From Rhodospirillales bacterium (GTDB lineage Bacteria > Pseudomonadota > Alphaproteobacteria > Rhodospirillales_A > JACZKS01), in NCBI GenBank assembly GCA_018648445.1, contig JABGRG010000033.1:1-38920 (forward strand): a stretch of 38,920 nt of DNA, written 5' to 3'. Positions 25,108 through 33,260 of the stretch are shown here, piece after piece; within the stretch, counting starts at the first letter, position 1, and each line of letters opens with the position of its first letter. The translations under genes were made by a program, and so were the position numbers. Under the pieces are notes generated by a model that ran no database searches, was not told where the DNA came from, and saw only the letters and a program-made list of their open reading frames with translations.

Positions 25108-25584
25108 ATGCGTTTTAACGACGCGATTACTGGATTGGTGCTGCTGCTCTTCGGAGCGGCAGTCACCATCCACTCTCAGTTGAATTTTCCAGGACTGCCG
25201 GGCCAGAATTACGGCCCGGCCTTCTTTCCCACCATTATAGGGGTCGGTCTGGCCGGATGCGGTGTCATCCTGATTATTCAGGGGATACTGAAACGGCACG
25301 AGGTTCCGCTCGTGGTCGTGGGAGAGTGGGCGAGATCACCGCGCCACCGCACCAATCTGGCCCTCATTCTGGCCAGTTTGCTGTTTTACATTCTGGTGGT
25401 GGATTTTCTGGGTTTTGTTATTACCTCGCTGGCGATAACCGTGTTGATGATGGTTCGCTTCGGCGTGCGCCCGCTGAATGCCTTGTTTATGGCAACGGGA
25501 TCGACCCTGATTATTCATACTTTCTTTTACAAATTTCTGCTGGTTCCCCTGCCGTGGGGCATCACGCAGGCGATTGCGTGGTGA
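25108..25584 (+). CDS. tctB: Tripartite tricarboxylate transporter, small membrane subunit (TctB family)
   Basis: The 158-aa product has about four hydrophobic segments (about residues 7-24, 40-58, 88-105 and 118-150 in two parts), as in TctB. FPTIIGVGLAGCGVILI after the first loop is family-like. It starts at ATG 25108; the open frame further upstream overlaps tctC. It lies between tctC and tctA, the standard C-B-A order, and is separated from tctA by seven bases. Confidence 0.9.
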   Translation: MRFNDAITGLVLLLFGAAVTIHSQLNFPGLPGQNYGPAFFPTIIGVGLAGCGVILIIQGILKRHEVPLVVVGEWARSPRHRTNLALILASLLFYILVVDFLGFVITSLAITVLMMVRFGVRPLNALFMATGSTLIIHTFFYKFLLVPLPWGITQAIAW

Positions 25585-25591
25585 TTGACCC

Positions 25592-27088
25592 ATGGATGTA
25601 ATTGCAACCGCATTTGGTTTGGTATTCGACCCTTATGTTCTGGGCGTCATTCTGTTTTCCGCGCTGTTCGGGCTTTTCGTCGGCTCAATTCCGGGACTGA
25701 CCGCCACCATGGCCACCGCGCTCTTGGTGCCGGTGACGTTTTTCATGGACCCGGTGCCCGCTCTGGCGGCCATTGTTACCGCTGTGGCTATGGCCATTTT
25801 CGCGGGTGACATTCCGGGCGCGCTGTTGCGCATTCCCGGCACACCGGCCTCGGCGGCTTACGTGGATGAAGCCTACACCCTGACCCAGAAAGGTCTGGCC
25901 GAACGGGCCTTGGGAACCAGCCTTGTTTGTGCTTCTATCGGCGGGCTATTCGGGACCATTGTGCTGGTTACATCGGCCCCGACTTTGGCTGATTTCGCCC
26001 TTAATTTTAGTTCTTACGAATATTTCTGGCTGGCCTGTCTGGGTTTGACGTGCGCTGCCATCATTTCCACCGAGTCCCCGGTTCAGGGCCTTGTCTCGCT
26101 GTTGATCGGCCTGTTTATCTCGACCATCGGCCTGGGCATCGTTGGCGGTTATCCGCGCTTTACCTTCGGCAGCATCGAACTGATGGGCGGGGTCAGCTTT
26201 ATCCCGGCGATGATCGGCATGTTCGCGGTGACCGAGATTATTCGCTACACCGTCACCATTTCACAACCGCCAGCTATACCGCAGCAAGCTATCGGCAACC
26301 TTTTTGCCGGTCTGTGGCCGACCCTTAAGAAGTACAAGCTCAATCTGCTGCGTGGCAGCTTGATTGGAACGGCCATCGGCGCGCTGCCGGGTGCGGGTGC
26401 TGATATCGCCGCCTGGATCGCCTACGCAGTCAGCAAGAAAACGTCGAAGGAACCCGAAAAATTCGGGACCGGTCATGTCGAGGGCTTGGTCGATGCGGGG
26501 GCGGCCAATAACGCCGGGTTGGGCGGAGCGTGGGTTCCGGCTATCGTTTTCGGTATTCCGGGCGACTCGATCACCGCCATTGTTATCGGCGTGCTTTATA
26601 TGAAGGGGATGAACCCAGGACCGACGGTCTTCCTTAACGATCCGGAACTAATTTACGCGGTATTTATAACCTTCTTCGTTGCCAATATCGCCTTGATCCC
26701 GCTTGGCTTCCTGGCCATCCGTTCGGCCCGCCAAATCTTGCGGGTACCGCGTCGTGCCCTGATGCCGGTTATTCTGGTGTTCTGTGTTGTTGGCTCCTTT
26801 GCCATTAACAACACGGTTTTCGGCGTGACCATCATGCTGGTTCTCGGAATTGTCGCTTACGTCATGGAGGAGAACCGCATACCGGTTGCGCCGGCCATTC
26901 TGGGGATTGTGTTGGGTCCGATGCTGGAGGACAACTTCCTGACCTCGATGATTAAGTCGGACGGCAGCATTATCGGCTTTTTCGACCGGCCGATTTCCGG
27001 CGTTCTTGGTGTTGTGACCATTCTGGTTTGGATGGTTCCTTTGGTGCTCATGATTCGACGCAAAAGAAGAGGCCCAAAATTAGCGTAA
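25592..27088 (+). CDS. tctA: Tripartite tricarboxylate transporter, large membrane subunit (TctA family)
   Basis: TctA is the roughly 12-helix permease that moves the ligand with a proton or sodium gradient. The 498-aa product has FVGSIPGLTATMATALLVPVTF near residue 30, the conserved cytoplasmic segment GALPGAGADIAAWIAYAVSKK near 265 and GAANNAGLGGAWVPA near 305, plus FGIPGDSITAIV. The C-terminus is a basic tail (RRKRRGPKLA). The reading frame of the next gene begins inside its last 60 bases. Confidence 0.93.
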   Translation: MDVIATAFGLVFDPYVLGVILFSALFGLFVGSIPGLTATMATALLVPVTFFMDPVPALAAIVTAVAMAIFAGDIPGALLRIPGTPASAAYVDEAYTLTQKGLAERALGTSLVCASIGGLFGTIVLVTSAPTLADFALNFSSYEYFWLACLGLTCAAIISTESPVQGLVSLLIGLFISTIGLGIVGGYPRFTFGSIELMGGVSFIPAMIGMFAVTEIIRYTVTISQPPAIPQQAIGNLFAGLWPTLKKYKLNLLRGSLIGTAIGALPGAGADIAAWIAYAVSKKTSKEPEKFGTGHVEGLVDAGAANNAGLGGAWVPAIVFGIPGDSITAIVIGVLYMKGMNPGPTVFLNDPELIYAVFITFFVANIALIPLGFLAIRSARQILRVPRRALMPVILVFCVVGSFAINNTVFGVTIMLVLGIVAYVMEENRIPVAPAILGIVLGPMLEDNFLTSMIKSDGSIIGFFDRPISGVLGVVTILVWMVPLVLMIRRKRRGPKLA

Positions 27089-27774
27089 CCATCGAAAACA
27101 CCCTTCGCCTTGCCGTCTTCGACGTCGACGGCACCCTGATCGACAGCCAGAATTCCATCGTCGGCGCGGCGGCGGATGCGTGGCGCGCCAATGGCAAAAC
27201 CCCGCTGGACCGCGAGACGGTGCTCAGTGTCGTCGGGTTGCCCCTGTTGGAATGTATCGTTCGACTGGCTCCGGAAGAGCCGCCCGAACGCCACGAGGCA
27301 TTGCGCGATTCCTATGTTGAAGCCTGGACCCGTAAACGCGAGAGCGGCGATCTCGAAGAACCCATGTATCCGGGCGCGCTGGAAACGCTTGACGAACTGG
27401 AAAACGCGGGCTGGCTGCTGGGGATATCCACCGGGAAATCCAGGCGCGGGCTCAACAGTGTATTGAAGACCCATCCGCTGGACGGACGGTTTGTGACTTA
27501 TCAGACCTCCGACGTGTCGCGCGGCAAACCTCATCCCGACATGCTTCTTTCGGCTATGGACGAAACGGGGGCGGACAAGTCGGCCACCGCGATGATCGGC
27601 GATACGACGTTTGATATCCTGATGGCGCGAAATGCAGGGACCTATGCGGTCGGGGTCGATTGGGGGTATCATCCAACTGACGAATTGTGGGCGGCGGGTG
27701 CTCACGCGGTCATTAGCGATTTCGGGGACCTTCCTGAAACGCTTGACGCCCTCGTTAGGGGAGAAAAGCCATGA
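27028..27774 (+). CDS. HAD-superfamily phosphatase (Gph-like), start uncertain
   Basis: A HAD-IA hydrolase resembling phosphoglycolate phosphatase. Motif I is FDVDGTLIDS (nucleophile Asp32, acid Asp34), motif II ISTGKS, motif III Lys in RGKPHPDM and motif IV IGDTTFD. Family members normally begin a few residues before motif I, but no ATG, GTG or TTG exists there. The only normal start codon is TTG at 27028, inside tctA and without a ribosome site. An ATT at 27079 has AGAAGAGG six bases upstream and would be a rare start. The product is 248 aa from 27028. The gene may have lost its original start when joined to tctA. Confidence 0.85.
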   Translation: MDGSFGAHDSTQKKRPKISVTIENTLRLAVFDVDGTLIDSQNSIVGAAADAWRANGKTPLDRETVLSVVGLPLLECIVRLAPEEPPERHEALRDSYVEAWTRKRESGDLEEPMYPGALETLDELENAGWLLGISTGKSRRGLNSVLKTHPLDGRFVTYQTSDVSRGKPHPDMLLSAMDETGADKSATAMIGDTTFDILMARNAGTYAVGVDWGYHPTDELWAAGAHAVISDFGDLPETLDALVRGEKP

Positions 27775-29897
27775 AGCGCGCTTCCAAAATTATTTTCGCC
27801 ATCGTTGTTCTTTCTGTCGGTCTCGGCGCAGCGGGCATCGCAATCCTGAAATCGATGGACTTCGGCGAGTATCGCGATGTGATAGCCGAAGAGGTGGAGA
27901 AGGCGACGGGACGCAAAATCGTCATAGCGGGTGATCTGGATTTGAACATTTCGTTCTCGCCCTCGCTGCGCTTGGAAGGGGTAACGCTGGCCAACGCCCC
28001 ATGGGGCGCACAGCCCGAGATGCTCAAGCTGAAGCGCCTTGAGGCCGAAGTCGATCTGATGCCGCTGCTTTCCGGTGAAGCGCGAATCAATCGGGTTCTG
28101 TTGTCCGGTGTGGAGATCGCGCTGGAGATCAACAAAGATGGCCGACCCAACTGGCAGTTTGAAAAAATGGAAGCTGGCCCTGCGCCGGAAGGCCCGGCTG
28201 ACGCAGGCGGACTGCCCGTTACGCCGGTTGTCAAAAGCGTCGTTCTGGAAAATGTGAAGGTCAGTTTTAGCGACGCGGTTTCCGGCCAGTCTTACGCGAC
28301 GGTCATCGAAAAACTCACTGTGAATTCCGATGGGCCGAGCAGTCCGCTGGCCCTTCAGGGCAACGGAAAATTCGGCGAAGCGCCTTACGAATTTGGCGGA
28401 AGCCTGGGCGCAATTTCAGCGTTGCTGGGCGGCGAAACCTTCCCCATCGGGCTTAATGCGTCGGCCTTCGGCGCAAAAGTTGGCGTCGAAGGAACCATTG
28501 CCAAACCGCTCGAAGGAACCGGGATCGAATTGGGCATTACCCTTGATGCCGCCGATATCGCTGGTTCGCTGCAAGCTGTGGTCGCCGTGTTGCCCGCGCT
28601 GGAAGGAGCTGCGGCCCCGGCGTTGCCGCTGAAAGTATCAGCGCGCGCCAGTCAGACGAAGTCGGGTTACGCGCTGTCCGACGTGATGGTCATGATCGGG
28701 AAAAGCGATCTTTCGGGGGCGGCTTCCGTCGATATTGCGGGCCCACGGCCCGGTCTTTCGGCGGACCTTTCCTCGAAACGTTTCGATGTCGCGGCGATTC
28801 TGGATGCCATGCCGAAGGGCGCTGCGCCCGCCGAACCGGCCAAGGATGATGGCAAGAAAAAGCGGGTTTTTCCCGCCGATCCCCTGCCATTGGAAGGGCT
28901 TCGCGCAGCTGATGCGAAAGTCGCGGTGAAAATTGGCGAGGTGATTTTGCCAGGCGGCATCGGCTTGCAGGAAACGACGGTGAAGGTCGTTCTCAACAAG
29001 GGGCGGCTCAAGGTGTCGCCGCTGCAAACCATGATCGCCGAAGGCACGATTGACGGACTGGTATCGCTGGATGCATCCGGGAAAAAGGCGAAATTGGACG
29101 TTTCCGTCAAGGGCGACGACGTGGTTGCCGGACGCTTGCTCGATCAGATGCAGATGCTGGACCTGCTGGACGGCGGCGAAGTTGACATCGACATCGGCCT
29201 GAAAGGCGGCGGTGTTTCCGTGGCGGAACTGATGGCCGGATTGAACGGTGAAATCAAGGTCGAGGTGGGCGAGGGCAAAGTACACTCGGCATTGTTGGAT
29301 ATCGTCGGAGGCGATGTTTTGACGCAACTTGGCGGCGCCCTTTCCTCGTCGGGTGAAAAGGAAAAACACTCCGCCCTTTCGTGTGCGGTTGTGCGTTTTT
29401 TGGTGAAGGACGGCGTGGCCACGGCCGAAAAAGGCATCGCCATCGAAACCGATGCCACCAACGTCGTTGGTACGGGCGCGATCAATCTGGGCAAGGAAAC
29501 GCTTGATCTGTCGGTAGCTATCGATGCCAAGGAAGGGGTTGGTATAAACCTTAGTGGTGGCGTGGCGGGCTTGGTCAAAGTCACGGGAACGCTGGCCGAA
29601 CCGACCGTCGGGTTGGACGCGGCGGGCGCGGCGAAAAAGGCGGCGTCGATGGGCGCGGCCATTGCAACGGGCGGACTTTCCATTCTGGGTGAAGCCCTGG
29701 TCGGTGCAGCTACCAAGGACGATTACCCGTGTCTGACGGCGTTGGGTAAGGCCCCGCCAAAAAAGGCGGCTAAAAAATCCACGAGTTCGACCCAGTCGGC
29801 GCCTGCGCCCGCCAAAGAAGAGCAAAAAAAACCCGCCGGTGTGATGGAGGGTTTGGGGAGTGCTCTGGGCGGCCTGTTCGGCGGCAAAAAGAAATAG
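27771..29897 (+). CDS. AsmA-family protein
   Basis: AsmA-like proteins are anchored in the inner membrane and are thought to bridge lipids or affect outer-membrane assembly. The 708-aa product has a single N-terminal transmembrane segment (about residues 7-27) and then the conserved AsmA N-terminal block (GRKIVIAGDLDLNIS near 48-62, VTLANAPWG near 73, LMPLLSGEARINRVLLSG near 98). A C-terminal AsmA_2-like domain (about 420-620) is followed by a Lys/Ala/Pro-rich tail ending GGLFGGKKK. The start overlaps the HAD stop (ATGA), implying coupling. Confidence 0.88.
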   Translation: MKRASKIIFAIVVLSVGLGAAGIAILKSMDFGEYRDVIAEEVEKATGRKIVIAGDLDLNISFSPSLRLEGVTLANAPWGAQPEMLKLKRLEAEVDLMPLLSGEARINRVLLSGVEIALEINKDGRPNWQFEKMEAGPAPEGPADAGGLPVTPVVKSVVLENVKVSFSDAVSGQSYATVIEKLTVNSDGPSSPLALQGNGKFGEAPYEFGGSLGAISALLGGETFPIGLNASAFGAKVGVEGTIAKPLEGTGIELGITLDAADIAGSLQAVVAVLPALEGAAAPALPLKVSARASQTKSGYALSDVMVMIGKSDLSGAASVDIAGPRPGLSADLSSKRFDVAAILDAMPKGAAPAEPAKDDGKKKRVFPADPLPLEGLRAADAKVAVKIGEVILPGGIGLQETTVKVVLNKGRLKVSPLQTMIAEGTIDGLVSLDASGKKAKLDVSVKGDDVVAGRLLDQMQMLDLLDGGEVDIDIGLKGGGVSVAELMAGLNGEIKVEVGEGKVHSALLDIVGGDVLTQLGGALSSSGEKEKHSALSCAVVRFLVKDGVATAEKGIAIETDATNVVGTGAINLGKETLDLSVAIDAKEGVGINLSGGVAGLVKVTGTLAEPTVGLDAAGAAKKAASMGAAIATGGLSILGEALVGAATKDDYPCLTALGKAPPKKAAKKSTSSTQSAPAPAKEEQKKPAGVMEGLGSALGGLFGGKKK

Positions 29898-29918
29898 GGA
29901 AAAACAAAAGACCGGTTC

Positions 29919-30623
29919 ATGTGGACACCTAAACGTTTTTACAAATCCGCCGAAACCGGCGAATCGCAAGATGGCTTTACGGTTCTTCTGGACGGACGTC
30001 CGGTTAAGACGCCCGTTGGCGCTGTTCTGAGCGTTTCAACGCAAGTTCTGGCCGCCGCGATTGCGTCGGAATGGGAAGCCCAGGAAGAGGAAATCGAGCC
30101 CGATACCATGCCTGCCCAGCAGTTGGCGGTATCGGCCATTGATGGGGTGCGCAAGAACCGCGACGCGATCATTGGCAAAATCCTCGCCTATGCCGGAACC
30201 GATCTGTTGTGTTACCGGGCCGCTGAACCCGACGATCTGGTGGACCGCCAACATGCGGCCTGGCAGCCGCTGCTGGATTGGGTGCGCGGAGAGACAGGCG
30301 CGCAGTTCACGGTAACACGAGGGGTGATGCCGGTAAGCCAGTCGCCCGGAGTTGCTGCCACGCTTCGCAAAACGGTCGAGGTATTTGATGATTTCGAGAT
30401 CGCGGTCCTTTCCAGCGTTACGGCGGCGGCGGGTTCCATCGTCGTTGCGCTCGCGCTCATGAACGGACGGATTGGTGGCGAGGAAGCCTTCGCCGCCTCG
30501 CAGCTGGACGAGAGCTATCAGATCGAGAAATGGGGCGCGGATGACGAAGCCTTTGCCCGACGCGACAAACTGCACAGTGACATCCTTGCCGCCGAAAGAT
30601 TTCTGCAGCTTCATCGCGGCTAA
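29919..30623 (+). CDS. ATP12-family F1-ATPase assembly chaperone
   Basis: ATP12 chaperones bind the F1 alpha subunit before hexamer assembly; the family occurs in mitochondria and Alphaproteobacteria. The 234-aa product starts MWTPKRFYKSAET and shows LDGRPVKTPVGA near residue 25, AIASEWEAQEEEIEPDTMPAQQLAVSAID-type block near 50-75, and the conserved C-terminal LDESYQIEKWGADDEA with the functional Glu region. It is typical of a Rhodospirillales housekeeping neighbourhood. Confidence 0.94.
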   Translation: MWTPKRFYKSAETGESQDGFTVLLDGRPVKTPVGAVLSVSTQVLAAAIASEWEAQEEEIEPDTMPAQQLAVSAIDGVRKNRDAIIGKILAYAGTDLLCYRAAEPDDLVDRQHAAWQPLLDWVRGETGAQFTVTRGVMPVSQSPGVAATLRKTVEVFDDFEIAVLSSVTAAAGSIVVALALMNGRIGGEEAFAASQLDESYQIEKWGADDEAFARRDKLHSDILAAERFLQLHRG

Positions 30624-30662
30624 TTCGTTAACTTGAAAAAAAATTGGAAGTGGGGAACGAAA

Positions 30663-31445
30663 ATGACACCGGAAAAAATCGCGACCGCCGCGAAATTGCT
30701 TGCCGACGCCTATAACCGACATGACCAACTGCCTGAAATTCCTGCCGATTGCAGCCCACAGGAACGCGAAGATTCCTATGCCATTCAGGACGCCATGGCC
30801 GAAAACCTCGGCCTGACCTGCGCGGGCTGGAAACTGGGCATGAGCGCGCCCGGCACCATGCGTCAGTTTGGCGTCACCGCGCCGGTTCCGGGACGGATTT
30901 TCAAGGAATGTATCTTTGACGATGGCGCGTCCGTGCGTGCCGGTCATTTTTCCGCGCCCAAGGTGGAGCCGGAGTTTGCCGCTCGCTTGAAGAACGACCT
31001 TCCGCCGCGCGATGCCGAATACACCTATGCCGAAGTGGCGGCGGCTACCGGCGCCATCCTTCTGTGCTTCGAGATTGCCGACAATCGCGTCGCCATGGCA
31101 ACCCCGCAACCCTTGGCGATGATAGCCGACAATGGTGGTTTCGCCGCCTATGTGGTTGGTCCGGAAGTGGCCAATTGGCGGGATGTGGATTTCGCGGCAG
31201 CGCCGGTCGATCTCATCATCGACGGCGAGGTTGCGGCCCCCGGTCTGACGGGGGAGTTCCGCATTGATCCCATCGATGTCGTGGTGTGGACCATCAACGA
31301 TCTTTCCCGGCGCGGCTACGGAATGGCCGCAGGCGATCTGATTTCAACCGGCAGCGCGACCGTGCCGACGGCCATGGGCATCGGTTCGGAAGCCATCGGG
31401 AAATTCGAGGGATTGGGTGAAGTTAGGGTGAAATTTACCCCGTAA
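30663..31445 (+). CDS. 2-keto-4-pentenoate hydratase / FAH-superfamily enzyme
   Basis: MhpD-like enzymes hydrate 2-hydroxypenta-2,4-dienoate in catechol meta-cleavage, and relatives decarboxylate oxo acids. The 260-aa product starts at ATG 30663 after GGAAGTGGGG. It shows the family features WKLGMSAPGTMRQFGV near residue 57, the acidic metal-binding segment KVEPEFAARL near 100, ADNGGFAAYVVG near 157 and GDLISTGS near 228. No other aromatic-degradation gene is near, so its substrate is unknown. It is the last gene before a gap with dyads. Confidence 0.85.
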   Translation: MTPEKIATAAKLLADAYNRHDQLPEIPADCSPQEREDSYAIQDAMAENLGLTCAGWKLGMSAPGTMRQFGVTAPVPGRIFKECIFDDGASVRAGHFSAPKVEPEFAARLKNDLPPRDAEYTYAEVAAATGAILLCFEIADNRVAMATPQPLAMIADNGGFAAYVVGPEVANWRDVDFAAAPVDLIIDGEVAAPGLTGEFRIDPIDVVVWTINDLSRRGYGMAAGDLISTGSATVPTAMGIGSEAIGKFEGLGEVRVKFTP

Positions 31446-31461
31446 CCCGGCACCCCGTCAG

Positions 31462-31480
31462 CCATGCGTTCACGGCATGG
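31462..31480 (+). promoter_or_regulatory. Stem-loop after the hydratase gene
   Basis: CCATGC (31462-31467) and GCATGG (31475-31480) form a 6-bp stem with a 7-nt loop, 16 bases after the hydratase stop. No T-run follows, so it is at most a weak terminator or a 3'-end stabilising hairpin. Confidence 0.3.
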
Positions 31481-31568
31481 GTGTGCTGTGAAATGGGAAT
31501 TGGTGAGGGGGGTCGTTAAGGGGTATCCCAACTTCCCACTTGGCCCGAAACTTGGGTGCTCCCAATAT

Positions 31569-31584
31569 ATTCGGCGGGCCGAAT
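31569..31584 (+). promoter_or_regulatory. 16-bp inverted repeat before the SLC13 gene
   Basis: ATTCGGC (31569-31575) and GCCGAAT (31578-31584) are perfectly complementary with a 2-bp centre, ending 24 bases before the transporter start. The AT-rich CAATATATT overlaps its left arm and may be part of a -10 region, although no good -35 box was found. The position suits an operator for the transporter and possibly for the decarboxylase genes behind it. Confidence 0.4.
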
Positions 31585-31608
31585 TCATGGCGTTGAAGGG
31601 AACCCTTG

Positions 31609-33162
31609 ATGACCAGCAAAACCGCCGCCCATCGCGATTCAGCAACTGCCGCCAACCCGAAAGCGGGCCGTCACCCGTCTGCCCTGCGCCGCTCGCTGGG
31701 TCTGCTGGCGGGAATATTGATTTTCGCGGGCATGATTGCGCTGGACCCGCCCGGGGACATGCCCGAAGAAGCATGGACCGTGGCGGCCATCGGCCTGTTG
31801 ATGGCGACGTGGTGGGTGCTGGAGGCGATCCCCATTCCGGCCCCCGCGCTGGTGCCGATCGCGTTTTTTCCGCTGTTCGGTATTTCGTCCATCAAGGCGA
31901 CCGCCGCGCCCTACGCCAACCCGCTGATTTTTCTATTCCTCGGTGGTTTCATCATTGCGCTCGCCATGGAGCGCTGGAACCTGCACCGGCGCATCGCACT
32001 GAATATTCTGCGCATTGTGGGAACCAACCCGGCAGCGCTGGTCGCCGGGTTCATGGTGGCCACGGCCTTTCTTTCCATGTGGGTCAGCAACACGGCGACG
32101 GCGACCATGATGTTGCCCATCGGCCTTTCCATTGTTGCACTCGTCACGGCGGGCGGCATGCCCGGACAGGGCGAGGGCAGGGGAGAGCGGTTCACGCCGG
32201 CCCTTCTTCTGGGTATTGCCTATAGCGCCAGCATCGGCGGCATCGGCACCCTTATCGGCACGCCGCCCAATGCTCTTCTAGCCGGTTATTTCGCCGAAAC
32301 CTACGGCATCGAAGTCAGCTTTTCCAACTGGATGGTGATGGCGGTTCCGCTTGAAATCGTTTTGCTGGCCATCGCCTGGTTTGTTCTAACCCATATCGTC
32401 TTCCCCATCCGGGTCAAGGAACTGACCGGCGTGGAGGACATGATTTCGAGGGAACTCAAAGAACTGGGCTCCATATCGCGCGGTGAAAAAATCATCGCCG
32501 CCATCTTCGTTACCACGGCTTGCCTGTGGATGTTCCGCCCACTGATCGACAAATGGCTTCCGGGCATCAGCGTAACCGACCCCGGCATTGCGGTAATCGC
32601 TGCCCTGGTTGTTTTTGTTATTCCTGTTGAGCCGCAGAATCGTGTTTTCCTGCTGGACTGGACCGCCACCCAAAAATTGCCGTGGGGCGTGTTGATTTTG
32701 TTCGGTGGCGGCCTCAGCCTGGGCGCGGCGATTAATCAGACCGGCCTTTCCGCATCCATTGCGACGGCCATGGGTGGCCTTTCCGGAATGCCTACGTTCG
32801 CCTTGATTTTGGGTGTTGTGGTTGCCGTGATGGTCATCAGCCATTTGACCAGTAACACGGCGACGGCGGCGGCCTTCCTGCCCTTGACGGCGGCCCTGGC
32901 TGTCAGTCTCGGCGAAAACCCGCTGTTCCTGACCATCCCCATGGTTTTGGCGGCAAGCTGCGTCTTCATGATGCCGGTGGCGACCCCGCCCAACGCCATC
33001 GTGTTTGCCTCGGGCGAGCTAACAGTGCCGCAAATGGCGCGCGCCGGATTGTTGATCAACATCGTCTCGCTGATCCTCATCATGCTGGTCGCCTACACCC
33101 TCATGGAATTCGCTTTCGGCATTCAGGCCGGTGTGGTTCCTGATTGGGTATCGGGCGGCTAA
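31609..33162 (+). CDS. SLC13/DASS-family Na+-coupled carboxylate (or sulfate) transporter
   Basis: An inner-membrane importer of the INDY group, usually taking up di- or tricarboxylates with sodium. The 517-aa product has about 11-12 membrane segments. The two sodium/substrate motifs SNTAT are at residues 160-164 and 415-419, as expected for the inverted repeats of this fold. EAIPIPAPALVPI near 72 and GTLIGTPPNALLAGY near 218 are also typical. ATG at 31609 follows AAGGGA; a TTG one codon earlier is less likely. It lies directly before a predicted sodium-pumping decarboxylase, suggesting that both use the sodium gradient. Confidence 0.9.
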   Translation: MTSKTAAHRDSATAANPKAGRHPSALRRSLGLLAGILIFAGMIALDPPGDMPEEAWTVAAIGLLMATWWVLEAIPIPAPALVPIAFFPLFGISSIKATAAPYANPLIFLFLGGFIIALAMERWNLHRRIALNILRIVGTNPAALVAGFMVATAFLSMWVSNTATATMMLPIGLSIVALVTAGGMPGQGEGRGERFTPALLLGIAYSASIGGIGTLIGTPPNALLAGYFAETYGIEVSFSNWMVMAVPLEIVLLAIAWFVLTHIVFPIRVKELTGVEDMISRELKELGSISRGEKIIAAIFVTTACLWMFRPLIDKWLPGISVTDPGIAVIAALVVFVIPVEPQNRVFLLDWTATQKLPWGVLILFGGGLSLGAAINQTGLSASIATAMGGLSGMPTFALILGVVVAVMVISHLTSNTATAAAFLPLTAALAVSLGENPLFLTIPMVLAASCVFMMPVATPPNAIVFASGELTVPQMARAGLLINIVSLILIMLVAYTLMEFAFGIQAGVVPDWVSGG

Positions 33163-33202
33163 TCCACTAGCGCCGCGCGATCGTTCCCGCATATACTGCA
33201 AA

Positions 33203-33243
33203 CCACTCGGATCAGGCCGAAAGATATCGGCAAATCCGGGTGG
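33203..33243 (+). promoter_or_regulatory. 41-nt stem-loop in the mmdA leader
   Basis: CCACTCGGAT (33203-33212) pairs with ATCCGGGTGG (33234-33243) over 10 bp, including one G-U pair. After a small internal loop (CAG/AA), GCCGA (33216-33220) pairs with TCGGC (33227-33231) around the loop AAGATA. The hairpin fills nearly half of the 98-base gap between the SLC13 gene and mmdA. It is followed by TCTGGATTTAAGGGG with no U-tract, so it is more likely a regulatory, stabilising or processing element than a terminator. Confidence 0.5.
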
Positions 33244-33260
33244 TCTGGATTTAAGGGGCA

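Noticed and set aside
18370..27110. Mobile element as carrier of the accessory block
   Set aside because: No transposase, integrase, tRNA end, terminal inverted repeat or target duplication could be found at either edge.
28638..29969. Minus-strand open frame of 443 codons
   Set aside because: It is antisense to the AsmA gene, with no motif or hydrophobic pattern of a real protein, and the + strand frame is clearly coding.
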